NCBI RefSeq assembly: GCF_000275845.1
Contig: NW_006766884.1
Coordinates: 1,837,273-1,901,272 of the forward strand
Direction of reading: 5' to 3'
Length of the DNA: 64,000 bases
Source: Dichomitus squalens LYAD-421 SS1
Lineage: Eukaryota; Basidiomycota; Agaricomycetes; Polyporales; Polyporaceae
A program made the position numbers and the translations under genes. The notes below the pieces were generated by a model that worked only from the letters and a program-made list of their open reading frames with translations, made no database searches and had not been told where the DNA came from. This document shows, piece by piece, positions 22,372 through 33,735 of the stretch. Each line of letters opens with the position of its first letter. Position 1 is the stretch's first letter.

Positions 22372-25300
22372 CTACCGGCACGAGGACTTGATGCGCTCGA
22401 CCTCCTGGACGACTTCGGACATCGTGGGGCGGTCTGCGGGATCTTGCGCCCACATATGCTCGATCAGGTCGACGATCTCCGGGCACCACTGCTTGCGCAG
22501 TCCGGCTACAGATGGTCTAGGTAGTACGAGACGCGATAAGCCCGATGTGCGATACCCAACTCTGCAGCGACGTACCTCTGCTTCTTAGCGCCGACAGCGT
22601 CGTAGATCGCATGCTCGTTCATGCCCTCCCAAGGAAACTTCTTGTCTTTGACATGCCACTGCAGGATCTCCCAGTAGACCATTGCACATGAAAAGACATC
22701 GACCTTGTGATTGTACTTCGGCGCAGGGTGCCAGAGCTCCGGCGCTTGCCAGTTGACGGTACCGACGAGACTGCGGACCATTGAGCGCGTGGATTGTTTG
22801 ACTTTCGCGAGGCCGAAGTCGGTGATTTTGGCGACGCCTTTAGACGTGATAAGAATATTTGATGACTTGCAGTCGCGGTGGATGATGGACGGCTTGCGGA
22901 GATGGAGGTACTCTAAGCCTTTCGCGATATCGAGCATGATACAGAGCTATGCAAGATATGAGCAGTGAAACTATAGCGAGATGCGATTTGGATACGCACC
23001 ACACGGTACAGGGAAGGGGGGTTGACATTGCGGATGTAATCGAAGAGGTCACCATTTGAGCACAGCTCGCTGACGATCATAACCGGCGTCTCGCGTGTGT
23101 TCTCGGGGATGCTCACGCCAAGCTGTAGTAACTCAGCGATAGAAGCATGAAGGCACGTCATAAACACGTACGAAGCGGACGATGTTGGGATGATCGAAGT
23201 CTCCTAGCAACTTGAGCTCCTTGATATCCACTGCAGCACACACATCAAACGTCAGCGCCGTCCAACCAGCCTCAGGAAATGGACCCAAACGCACTCTGAC
23301 TCAATTGCCCACGGAACTCCGCAATGGCGACCCGCCGACCCTTGAACTTGCCAATGAACACATCCTTGAAGCCGCCACTGCCGATCTTCTCGAGCTTCGT
23401 AAGTTTCTCAGGGGGGATCTCGCGATCCTCCAACCCGAGGCTCTCCAGGTCCAGCTCAATGTCGCCCTCGCCGTCCCTCTCTCTCGCCCTGGTAGAGAGC
23501 GGTGGCGTCCGAGGCTCGTCCATGTGCACATGCGAGCGAAGGAGCACGGGAGGTATAGGGCTGCCCGACCCGGACTTCGAGCGCGTCTTGCGACGCCGCG
23601 GGGCACGGGCGGTCGAGGGGGGACGTGCTGTGCCAGTGGACGACGGTGCAGATGTGGTGGCCTCGCTACAGTGCTTATCTCGCCACTGGAGGAGTGCCTC
23701 AGCGAGCTGGGGCTTCGTCCCTGTGGCATCGATGTCGCGGGTCTCGCATAACCGGACAAGGTCGTCCCTGCGTAAGCGCACAAGAGTCTTCGCGGTAGCG
23801 ACAGTGAGATCGACTAGAGGACGGGAAGTCAGAATGGGTTTCGACCGTGAGCGAAACGACGCACCGTCATCATCATCCATCGTTTCATCCTCCTCGCCCT
23901 CCGCATCCTCATCCTCATCACCAAGCGTTGACGCGACAGACTCGCTATCATCCACTTCTTCCTCCGCCTCCTCCTCTTCTTCCTCGTCCTCATCGTCTTC
24001 CTCACCGATGTCCTCCTCGACATCTTCCTCAGCGACGATCTTCCCATTCCGTAACCGCCGTCCCGATTCTGCTTGCTCCGTCTCTTCCCCACTTCCCTCA
24101 TCATCACCCTCCTCACCCGCCACAACCGTTCCCTCCTCCTCACTATCCTCGTCGTCTCCATCGCTCGGCGGCGTATGCGTCTGCAAGTGCCGCGCCCGGA
24201 GCCGATTCCTTACAGGCGTCCGCCGGCCGAATGGAGCCGTCTTGACTGCTCTCGGCGTGGCGTTGGGCGATATCGGCTCCTGCAACTCATCGACCTCCTC
24301 CTCCTCCTGGTCATCCTCCTGAGCATCAGACGCGAGTTCGTCCTCGTCCGCCTCAACCTCCAGCTCCTCGTCCGTGCTCTCATACAGACTCCCGACTTTG
24401 CCCTTCGCTTTCCGCATCGGAGTCACCCTCCGGTTGTCCGGCGACTCCTCGGGCCGCGACCTGTCGTTCGTCAATCGGCTCACGGAGCCTTTGCTCCGTA
24501 GACGCCGCGGGCTGGGCCTGAGCTTGTTGATCGAGTCCTCAACTTCGGTCAAGTCGGTTAGGTCACTCTCGTCCTCTGCCTCTGGGGGCGAAGGTAGCCG
24601 CGTAACTTCGACCTCGTCGCTGAAGCCGACATGCTTTGCCTTAGACTTGCCCTTGCTTGTGCCTGACGAACTCGGGCTCGCATGGATCTCGCCTGACGCC
24701 TTGCGCGAGCGGAGGCGCGTGGCAGGCGGAGATGGAAGCACCGAAGACATCCTCGATGACGTCGGCGATGATCGACTGGAGCTCGCATTGCTGTTTCCAC
24801 GCCTGCAGGACACGAAAAAGACAGGGCAAGACATGGGTATCGCGAGCGTACACAGCAAGAGAACAAGCGGACTGACCTCCTGGTGGAGACGCCTGTGGCA
24901 GGCTGTGTGGCGACAGTATCGAGCGGCCCACGTTTGCGCTTCCCATGTGTTGGGGAGAGCTCCGCGGACGATCGCTCAATGTGGCTCATAGACAGGCTCC
25001 GGTCAGCGGGGTATCTGCGCGTGGCACGACTGAGGTCATGCACGGTTGCCCTCCTGCGAAGCCCATTGCGGAGGCGTGTCCCGAAATCCGTCTCTTCCCC
25101 GCCGGCAACGTTACCGCCGTCAGAAGAATAGTCACTCGAGCCACTGTCTGCAACACCGGGGGATGAGGGCGGGAGGTCAGCCACATCGTCACGGGCGGCT
25201 ATGATGCAGTCGACGATCTCAGGCTTGGTGAGAAGCTCGGCGTCGTCCGTGAGACCAGCCGCTGCGTAGAGTTGTACAAGCTCATCCTTGCGGAGTCGCA

Positions 25301-25901
25301 GCAGACGGCGTGGCGGCGCCTCGTTGATGAGATAGTTATCGGCTGAGGTGCAGGGTGAGCAATGCGCAGGGGACAGAAGAAATGAAGCACGCGTACAGGA
25401 GTCCAGAGCTTCTTCATCATCGTCAGAATTATCCGAACCGTCCCATATCTCCTGCTGTTCCTCATCCACATCCATTCCACTCACGGGCTCCTCGTCGCTC
25501 GAATCGGGAAGAGCCTTGCGCCGCTTGGCGCGGCTCGTGGAACGAGCGCCTCTTGCATTAGACGTGTTCTCGCTGCCGCTCACGACGCGTTTGCGCTTCA
25601 TGCCGATGGAGACATCATAAGCATTTGCGGCATCGCGCATATCGTGCTTGCGTTCCGAGAGGATACGTGAAGGAAGACGACGGAGGTTGAAGTGGACGGG
25701 GACGAGGACTTGGCGGGGAGAGAGTGGGGGAGAACTGCCCGACGCGCGAGAAGAAGGCTGGGAGTCGATGTAGGCGTTGGTGTTGAAGCCGAAGACGCGT
25801 CGTCGAGCAGCAGTAGCGCGTCTTGCCTGGAGTTTGCGTCGGCTGAGGATGGCAGAGTCTTGGAGGGAAGCTGAGCGATGCCCGGTGCGTCTTTGGGCCA
25901 T
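22372..25901 (-). CDS. Atypical protein kinase (TKL-like) with two SAP-like motifs and a WNK-like lysine arrangement
   Basis: Putative Ser/Thr kinase with a long nuclear-type N-terminus. It starts MAQRRTGHRSASLQDSAILS. A first SAP-like motif (LLRLRKDELVQLYAAAGLTD, about residues 180-215) is followed by Arg/Ser and strongly acidic Glu/Asp tracts. A second SAP-like motif reads LVRLRRDDLVRLCETRDIDA then TGTKPQLAEALLQW. The kinase domain starts LTKLEKIGSGGFKDVFIGKF. The third glycine of the Gly-rich loop is Lys, and the usual VAIK lysine is Ala (RRVAIAEF). HRDCKSSNIL, TDFGLAKV, the APE motif (WQAPELW) and the final RPTMSEVVQEVERI are intact. Several introns split the kinase domain; the last exon is recovered across GTACGT...TAG after KKQR. 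SAP motifs suggest DNA or chromatin association. The first Met of the frame is 18 bases further out. Confidence 0.85.
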
Positions 25902-26280
25902 GCCAGAGGTGCGGTGCAAGTATCGGCCCTTCCGGCGTCGCCAGAGGATAGGTTGAGGGTGAAAAATGGGTACAGGGGTCGATGTCGTTGTCGCCGTCGT
26001 CGGTGGTCGTCGTTGTCCTCACCGTCGGGGTGTTTGGCTCCGTTTGGCGAATATGTTCGGGAGCCAAGCAGGGTCAAATAGCAGCCACCCTCACGTGAAG
26101 TGCACGTGAGCCGGGCCGACGCGACACAGGTCACGCGTGTTCAACTTTCTCGAGGCAGGAAGCGCGGCTCGGATCAGCTCAGCTCAGCCAAAGCCAAAAG
26201 CAAAGCCTGAGCCAAGGCCCCGCCAACAGCGTTCAACTCGCGTCTCCTCCCCGTCCGCACCTCTCTCCACAACGCCCACC
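25902..26280. promoter_or_regulatory. Divergent promoter of the SAP-kinase and RCC1 genes
   Basis: A 379-base head-to-head spacer. It holds a perfect inverted repeat, CTCACGTG-AAGTG-CACGTGAG, at 26090-26110. Each arm contains the E-box CACGTG, the target of bHLH factors. Both genes could respond to the same site. Confidence 0.6.
26090..26110. promoter_or_regulatory. Paired CACGTG E-box palindrome
   Basis: Two 8-bp arms, CTCACGTG and CACGTGAG, with a 5-bp spacer, centred 10.5 bp apart, about one helical turn. It lies 170 bases from the RCC1 start and 189 bases from the kinase start. Confidence 0.6.
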
Positions 26281-28103
26281 ATGCCCCCCAGACGTGCACG
26301 CGCAGCGAGCACAGCTGCCCCACCAGAGACCCGACCGCGCGCTGCAAAACGCGCTGCATCGCCCGACGCAGACAAGGCTCCCGTCGCCAAGCGCGTCCTT
26401 CGCGCTGCACCCACCAACGCCGAGAAGCCCACACCCAAGGCCGTACCCAACGGCAAGGTCGCCAGCAAGGCCTCCGCCCCCAAGGCAAAGGCCCCCGCCT
26501 CAGAGAAGCCTAGGGTCAAGGCGGCCGAGAAGGGCAAGGCCCCTGCCGCTCCTCGCGTCCGCAAAGTCCCTCAAGCCATCAACCCCGTCCCGAGAAAACC
26601 ACAGCACTTCCGCCCTCCCCTCCACCTCTTCACGTGGGGATCCGGGGAGATGAGCCAGCTCGGTATGGACTACAACCAGGAGATCAACAAGCCTCGCAAG
26701 AACGCGTTCGTCGCCAGCCACATCGAGGAGGGCACGTTCGGCGACGACGAGGCCGGCCTGGAGTCCATCGCTGCCGGTGGCCTCCACACGCTGTTTACGG
26801 ATGAGAAGGGCACGGTACGTAAGCTCGCGCGTTCTCACGGCAGTCATCGACTGAACCCGTTGCGCGTGCTCCAGATCTGGTCCTGCGGGACGAACGACAA
26901 CGGTGCCCTCGGTCGCGTCACCGTCATGATCCCCGACCCAAAGGACGACCGGGCAGCCATTGAGGTCGACGAGAAGACCAAGGACCCTGTCTGGAAGCCC
27001 GTGCCAATACACAGCCTCGTTGAGGAGGACTTCCGCGCGGTCAAGATCGTCGCCGGCGACAGTTTCTCCGCCGCAATTAGCGACAAGGGCGAGCTCCGCG
27101 CCTGGGGCGCCTTCTCGGTACGCATACATCCCCCTTCTCTGCCTTGCACGTTCCCCCATTGACTGTTATGCCGTAATCTTTGCAGGGCAACCAAGGTCTC
27201 GTCGGCTTCTCCAGCCACTCCAAAAAGCAATACAAGCCCGTCCCCGTGCTCGACCTCAAGGACGACAAGTGGGTCTCTGCCGCAGCAGGCAACAACCACC
27301 TGATCCTCCTCACCACCCAGGGCAACATCTACACGCTCGGCACTGGCGAAGAAGGCCAGCTCGGCCGCCGCGTCATCGAGCGCCGCAAGATCTCTGGGAC
27401 TGCCCCTGAGAAGATCGTCCTGGGCACGCGTACCCGCAAGGCCGTCGTCGTGGGCGCAGGGAACAACCATTCGTTCGCCGTCGACGAGGACGGCAACACC
27501 TGGGGCTGGGGCGTCAACTCCAAGGGCCAGACCGGCACCGGGCTCGCCGACGCGGGCATCGACCGCGAGGTGCATGCCCCGAAACGTGTCATCGGCCTCG
27601 GTAAGGACGAGCTCGGGGGCGCGACGGTCGTTCAGATTGCCGGGGGAGATTTGCACACGCTCTTCCTCACGTCCGACGGGCGGGTGTACGCGTGCGGGCT
27701 CTCGGCGGAGGGCCGGCTGGGGCTGGCAGACGACGACGAGGCGTTCAAGGACAGGAAGTACGACGACTGCCTGCCCGAGCCTGCGCGTGTCACCTTCCCG
27801 GACGCGTCCGATCCGATCGTGCACATCGCGTGCGGGACGAACAACAACCTTGCGGTTACCAAGGGCGGTGCACTGTACTCGTGGGGCCGGCAGGTCGTCG
27901 GGGAGCTCGGGTTGGGCGATGGCGACCTGGACGAGCAGAAGACGCCTGCGGTCGTCGTCCGCAAGGAGGGTGGCTCCTGGACCGCGGTCGACGCGGCGTG
28001 TGGAGGCCAGCATTGTCTTGCACTGCTCCGCAACAAGTCGTCTCCCCCTGTGCCTGTCGATGAGCCATCTGTACCGGAAGGTGGCGAAGAGGAGAAATCA
28101 TAG
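26281..28103 (+). CDS. RCC1: RCC1-family Ran guanine-nucleotide exchange factor
   Basis: Chromatin-bound exchange factor that loads Ran with GTP, driving nuclear transport and spindle assembly. A basic Ala/Pro/Lys-rich N-tail (about residues 1-110, start MPPRRARAAS) would bind DNA or histones and carry the nuclear signal. It is followed by RCC1 propeller repeats: LHLFTWGSGEMSQLGMD, IWSCGTNDNGALGR, AAGNNHLILL with YTLGTGEEGQLGRR, and WGWGVNSKGQTGTG. Then YACGLSAEGRLGL, LYSWGRQVVGELGLGDGD and CGGQHCLALL. Two introns are seen, after DEKGT and after WGAFS. About 530-540 residues, close to yeast Srm1 plus a longer tail. An upstream Met at 26137 in the same frame is less likely. Confidence 0.93.
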
Positions 28104-28443
28104 TCTCCCCTTCGAACTGCCGCGATACCTCTGGCCTCCCCCATCGTTGTATCTATTCCCACCAGCTGAGCTCACCACACTCGTCCCATGCCAAGCTGCA
28201 CTGCATATCTTCCGTCTCTATGTGCACATACATAAGTGGCTCTTTAGGACTTACGCTCGTAGCACTCGAACGTTCGCACGCATGAAAGCATATCCAGAGC
28301 ACCAGATCTTTCTATCGTACATCTACACTCCATCGAGATCCCCTATCCATAGTTATTATCCTTGTTCTCTCCTAGATCTCGTCCAATATCCAAGTCGCTG
28401 CTGTAATACACCACTCGAATGGCGCTCCTTAACCGGAATGTAT
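28104..28443. other. Convergent 3' flanks
   Basis: Shared 3' region of RCC1 and the acyl-CoA synthetase; no gene seen. Confidence 0.45.
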
Positions 28444-31302
28444 CTAGAGCTTGGCCACTATCTTGCGGAGCTCTACCTTCTGTATCTTCCCCGTCGACGT
28501 TTTCTGTCCCATCGTCATGTCACCACTCGGACGACTTCCTCCAGAACAATGATACTCACAGGTAGCTCTGGCACGATGGAGACCCACTCGGGGCACGCGA
28601 AGCCAGGGAGGCGCTTTCGCGCGTGCTCCTTGAGGTCCTTCTCGAACTCGGAGTGGCGCCCAGCCCACTTTTCCGCCTTCTGCGGGTGGAGGATGACGAA
28701 CGCCATCGGACGCTCGCCCCACTTCGGGTGCGAGCGCGCAACGACGGAGACTTCGAGGACGTCGGGATGCGTCGAGAGCTCTGCAAAGACATGTTAATCA
28801 GAGGCAGGGCGCATGGTGCGGTGAGTTGTGCGTACCTTGCTCGATGGCTAGACTGGACGCGTTCTGCGCTCATCTCGTCATCAGCACCGAGCACTCAACT
28901 CAGAAGGTTTGCTTACCTCGCCGCCAGAAATGATTATATCCTTGCTCCGGTCCATGATCGCGATGTATCCGTCTGGATGCCACACCGCCAAGTCCCCCGA
29001 GTTGAAGTACCCGCCTCTGAACGCCTTGCGCGTCGCCTCGGGGTCCTTGAAGTACTCCTTCATGACGATGTTTCCCCGGAAGACGATCTCACCCATCGTC
29101 TGGCCGTCCTTCGGCACGTCTACGAGAGGTGCGTCCAAACTCTCGCCCTCCTTCAGGGGGAAAACGACGCGGACTTCTTCGGCCGTGGCAAAGGCGTGGC
29201 CTTGGCGCGCAAGCAGGCGGGCGCGTTCGTCGAGCGCACGGGAGGTCCAGTCTGGCTGGTAGTAGCAGACCGTCGATGGGCCATAGGTCTATTGGTAGAA
29301 ATCCAGTCAAATTCGGGAAACCCTGCATCGGAGAACTGTTCTAGTATGTCATAACGTACCTCACTGCCGTTGGGACCGCGATCAGCGGGTTGCGAAACAT
29401 GTCGAATGCGAGGTCAGCGTGCGAGGGCGTGCTGTGACACAACATGAAGACGCACGTCAGGCCGTAGACGTGCACAGGTTTGATGTTCCTCTTCTCGAGC
29501 TCGCCGATGAGGTGCGCGGTCGGAGCCGAGCCCGCGATGATAGCAAAGACCGGCTTCTCGAGGCGTCTCGCCATTGGCGCGTTTATGAGACCAATCTGCA
29601 TGGGGCGATGCATTGCTTTAGCATCCGAATCCCCGAATTCTACCGCCTGAGAAGCAGGCCGCGGGACTCGCAGCCGCGACCGTACGTACCTGTACCGTCG
29701 GCGCGCCGCAGTAGTGCGTCACGCCGGAGTTAATGAGGTGGTTCCAGATATGCGGATACGACACGGATCGCAGGCAGATCTACAATGCGTTGGGAGGTGG
29801 CGTTACAGCGCGAAGTGAAACATTAGATGAGTTGGTAGGGCTGATGTCCAGTGCGAGGACGTCGAGGATCATACCTGTGCGGCGGAGGCGAAGGTGACCG
29901 CCCACGGGAACGTCCACCCACTAGCGTGAAACATAGGTAGTATCCTGAATGACGTAGTTCGTGAGCACCTGTGTGCGCTCGCTTTCAGCAATGCATCGCT
30001 CGGACTCACCACAAATATGTAGAGTCGCGATTCATGCTGCCCCCCTAACGTGAGCATCTTAGCGGATGTCGAGTATATGTATACTTGCCCAGTGTCATAC
30101 GCATTTGCGACAGCAGCGAGATAAGACCCTATCACTACGTCAACAACGAATCGCTCTCGAGAACCGTCGACGTTCTTACCTCTCAGCGTAGTAAGCACGC
30201 CCTTCGGCTGCCAAGGATGTGGGTTAACGATCTCTTGACCGTACTTACTGCATCACTTACGCGACCTGTGGTGCCAGAACTAGCGACACAACATGTCAGC
30301 GTACCACGACCGGTTTGGTGCGGTGGCGCGACATACGTGTAGTTGAGCGCGCAGCCGGCGTCCTCGTTTCGCTCCCACTCTAGTCCCGCCCACCCGCGTT
30401 CATTGCTGAACTTGCGACCAGAGGTCAGGAATTGTTCATATGGATCATCCTCTTTGCCTGTGTCATTGACCACAATGACGGGAGCCTTCGCGCCTTTGAC
30501 GAGATGTGCGGACTCGTGGTCGACGAAGATGAGCTTCGCGCCCGAATGCTCCAGGATATACGCGACCTCCCCATGCGTGAGGCGCGTGTTGATTGCGCAG
30601 ATGATCGCGCGTGCGCCAAGGACGCCATGGTACGCCTCTGGAAAGCGCAAAGGGTGAATACAAAGTCATAGTGAAGGACGGTATGGGAAAGCAAGACCAG
30701 CTATAGAGGGTCTGCAACCAAATCCGGTCAGGGTCGGCCCGCAATTCAAGTGAAGCTTGAGGAATGGCACTGACATATTAGGTGCAATGAAAGCGATCCT
30801 GTCCCCCGGTTGAATACCGGCTTCAAGCAACCCATAGGCGAAGTTCTGGATGCGTTGTGCCCTGATGTGGTCGGTCGGAAAGGGTGCGATTCAGGAGAGG
30901 GAAGAGCGTGAACTCACCAAACGGCGTAGGAGTATATTACTGGGTGTCTCACATCGGGATGTACAATGGCAAGCTTAGTGGAATAGATCTGGGCAGAGCG
31001 AAGGACGAACGCTAGCGGATTCTGTTGAACATCAAGAAGCACCATCCCGCGCGTGAGAGGAGAGATGGGCTACAACGTGGCAGACAGTTACATACTAAAG
31101 CATGTAGGTGAACGGGAGTTCCGCTGGGCAAACGAAGGCGATAGTTGACGCCAGGAGGAGGGATGCTTGCTGAAGTAGGCGTGAAGGACTTGAGTGCCTC
31201 TGCATGGCGTATCAACGTCGGTGCACCCATGTCCCTGAATTGAAGATGCTCAGACGCACCGTTGGCCATGTAGAATTCTTCTGCGAGCTGTATATGGGCC
31301 AT
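28444..31302 (-). CDS. AMP-binding acyl-CoA synthetase with a peroxisomal C-terminus
   Basis: ANL-superfamily ligase that activates a carboxylic acid as acyl-AMP and then acyl-CoA. Start MAHIQLAEEF. Conserved blocks in order are FAYGLLEAGIQPGDRIAFIA, INTRLTHGEVAYILEHSGAK, the P-loop TSGTTGRPKGV, and STYLWILPMFHASGWTFPW. Then AIIAGSAPTAHLIGELEKR, TYGPSTVCY, YFNSGDLAVWHPDGYIAIMD, and DIIISGGE. The last exon encodes the A10 motif PKTSTGKIQK and ends AKL, a canonical PTS1, so it should be imported into peroxisomes. The substrate is unknown, probably a medium-chain or aromatic acid. The gene has about a dozen introns, including a 19-nt exon (30261-30279), a 27-nt exon (30010-30036) and one GC-AG intron starting at 30088. 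Confidence 0.88.
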
Positions 31303-32806
31303 AATCGTCGTCTTCTGGAGCTCTTATACGATTCGTGAGGTGCTGAGAGGCGTGTTCACAGAGTGACCCCGGGATCGGAACGGAAATGCGGGGTAAGGGT
31401 TGCGGGGTAATGCAGATGCATCAGCGGGGAACACCGGGCGTCCATACCGGGCCCTAAACTGAGGTTAGGTGCACGGCGGGGTTCCCCATGAGGAAAAGCC
31501 GGACAAGTCAGTACCTGGCCCGGGGGTCACGGCGCATATACTCTCATCTGCACCTCACTCGATCCTTCGTACGATTTCAAACGTACCTCGATATTCGTAC
31601 AGCTGAAAACCGAGAAGGCCATTGGTCATCTTCTGTGAGTGCTCATTTCCCACCGGTTTCCGTGAGGGAACTCGAGCGTGGTCCGTACCACGGAATCATC
31701 AAACTCCAAAAACATATACACCCCAACTTCGTGACGACGTATATGCTCTGGACGAGGGGAATACAGGCCGTGTGGCATTTGTATGTCTGCCGCGGGATTG
31801 TTGGCCGGTCTTGCAGACTCTACGGGACTTGGAACAGTCAAACAGACAGTTCTTATCTCCGTAAGTCATTGTGTATCCTACAGTCACCGACAAGCTTTAT
31901 GTGACTGAGATGACAGCTCAACGGGTGAAGCTTGACAGACAAATGTGCGGCAGTCGGGAGACTCGAAGCTTCAGCCTTACAGTTGGGTTAATTGTTTGTC
32001 CATTCGGTGCGTGGTGTCAAGGATTCTTCATCTTTCTGGACCATGACGTGTACGGCTTGCTGACTGCCGCCATAGACCTTTTTGCCATCATACCCAGCCA
32101 AGTAGTCATCAGAGCGGCAGCTAGTCGTGGTCGGCTAAGAAGACTAACAAATGTGCAGAAATGGCTTCATTGCCGAACTCTTTCGCCCTGCCCAATCGGG
32201 ACATGACGCCCAACTGCTTCTCAGACCAATCGCGAACCGCGACCGAGGACAATGTGCCCTTCCCTCGTCTGTCGCTCGCAAGCCTACACTTTAGACTTCG
32301 CCTCATGTCGCTTTGAGCGAGTCCTATGTGGCACGAAAATCCAGGGACGCAAGTTATATAGGAGGCGAACCCGCGCCCCTCCCTGGCTCTTTACCCACGG
32401 ACGTAACGGAGATATCTCGTGTGCCGCATTTAGAAGGCAACTCGGGCACGCGGGGCTCAAAGGCGACATCTCTTGTGAACATCCCTTTGTACTTCGCTAT
32501 CAGTCCCCTTTCACCAAGAATCCCTTCCTCGCCTAACTTGTCGCCCATGTGCGGACACGTGGATTACCAGATCGCGTCTGATGAATGGCACCCACAAGCC
32601 TTGGCTTCCCAAAGGTGCATCACGTATATGTAATGGATGCACCTCCCCGGGGCACGATGGGTTTATCTACACGCCCTGTGATCCTCTGCGTCTTGGAGTA
32701 AATTTCCCTCTACGTCCCCACTGACTCGACTTGCCTCTGAGTCCTCGATTGCTCTCCTGTCGCAGTCATCGTCATCGCAATTGGCACTGTCCATCCACTA
32801 CTCGAG
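31303..32806. other. 1.5-kb intergenic region
   Basis: Divergent spacer between the acyl-CoA synthetase and the DUF6593 gene. Open frames here, the longest at 31488-31904 on +, resemble no protein. The 31375-31460 stretch has several GGGGTAA and CGGGG words. I see no RNA gene or mobile element. Confidence 0.4.
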
Positions 32807-33735
32807 ATGCTACTGAAGGTGACTTCAGCGAATATTCATGAAACGGCACTAGTCGACTGCGCCACCGGCGCGATTCTATATCGCACCTGCACCTCCCTCT
32901 CCGAGCCTCCTGGTCTCCCTGGTCCTTCTCGATCTAGAACGAGCTTAGCTAGCACGTTTTCCCCTGCGAACTCCAATCACTCATACGAGAAGCTGCCAGC
33001 ATGCGAGCAGAACACGACGGCAGTGCTCGACTGCGATGGGGAGATCGTCGCCGAGATCGTATGGGAGGGCAAGAACGCCACGATCATCCGGATACAGGAC
33101 GAAGAGTTGCAAGGGACAACCGAACTGTTCGACGCTGCCTTTGCTCGCGTCCTGTGAGTTCGCATCTGTCCACTGATTCGCGTTTGGGGACGTAGCGTCC
33201 TGACCGAAGTTGCCCTGGCGCAGCCCCGACGAGACCATTCTTCCAACACGTATGGAATACACATGGAGGATCACGGCCGAGAGTTTGACGGTTCGTGCCA
33301 CCGTTGCGCTGCACTGCATCATTCTGAAGATCGCCTTGTGTGCACAGCTCCTGGATGACGATGATGAGGTCGTAGGGCGGCTTCATTCGGATTGTTCCTT
33401 CATCAAGGGGCGCCCCATACCGGCCCTGCAACCCGGGAAAGGCTCGGACTTTATCGAGCTCGAGAAGCTGCCCTCGGACGAGTTACTGGAGGTCATTGGT
33501 ATGCCGTTGCTTCCTCGCATTGCGGCGTTAGGACGTACTGACGCATCATGAAGTGACGTACCTGCTCGTCAGCACCTTACGAGAACGCCTGTACTCGATC
33601 TCAAAGTACGCGTACGGCCCGCCGCCGGAGCGGAAAAGGCCATTGGCCAACCTCCGCTTACATGCAAGCCGCAGCTTTGCGAATCTACGCGATAGCATGC
33701 GACGTACCAAGGCATCGACCACCTCGCAGCTATAG
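32807..33735 (+). CDS. DUF6593 family protein
   Basis: Small basidiomycete family of unknown function with a beta-rich fold (DUF6593, resembling tubby-like C-terminal domains). Four exons with introns 33154-33223, 33291-33347 and 33499-33553 give 248 residues in frame. The N-terminus MLLKVTSANIHETALVDCAT leads into TAVLDCDGEIVAEIVWEGKN, PTRMEYTWRITAESL, LHSDCSFIKG, and VTYLLVSTLRERLYSISKYA. The Arg/Ser-rich C-terminus ends TTSQL. Many members occur in Agaricomycete genomes, often in tandem arrays. This one stands alone. Confidence 0.8.

Noticed and set aside
23847..24322. Long + strand frames rich in Ser, Pro and His
   Set aside because: They are antisense shadows of the acidic Glu/Asp-coding tract of the SAP-kinase gene.
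26500..28013. Long minus-strand frames across the RCC1 gene
   Set aside because: Antisense to a conserved RCC1 propeller; high GC keeps the opposite strand open.
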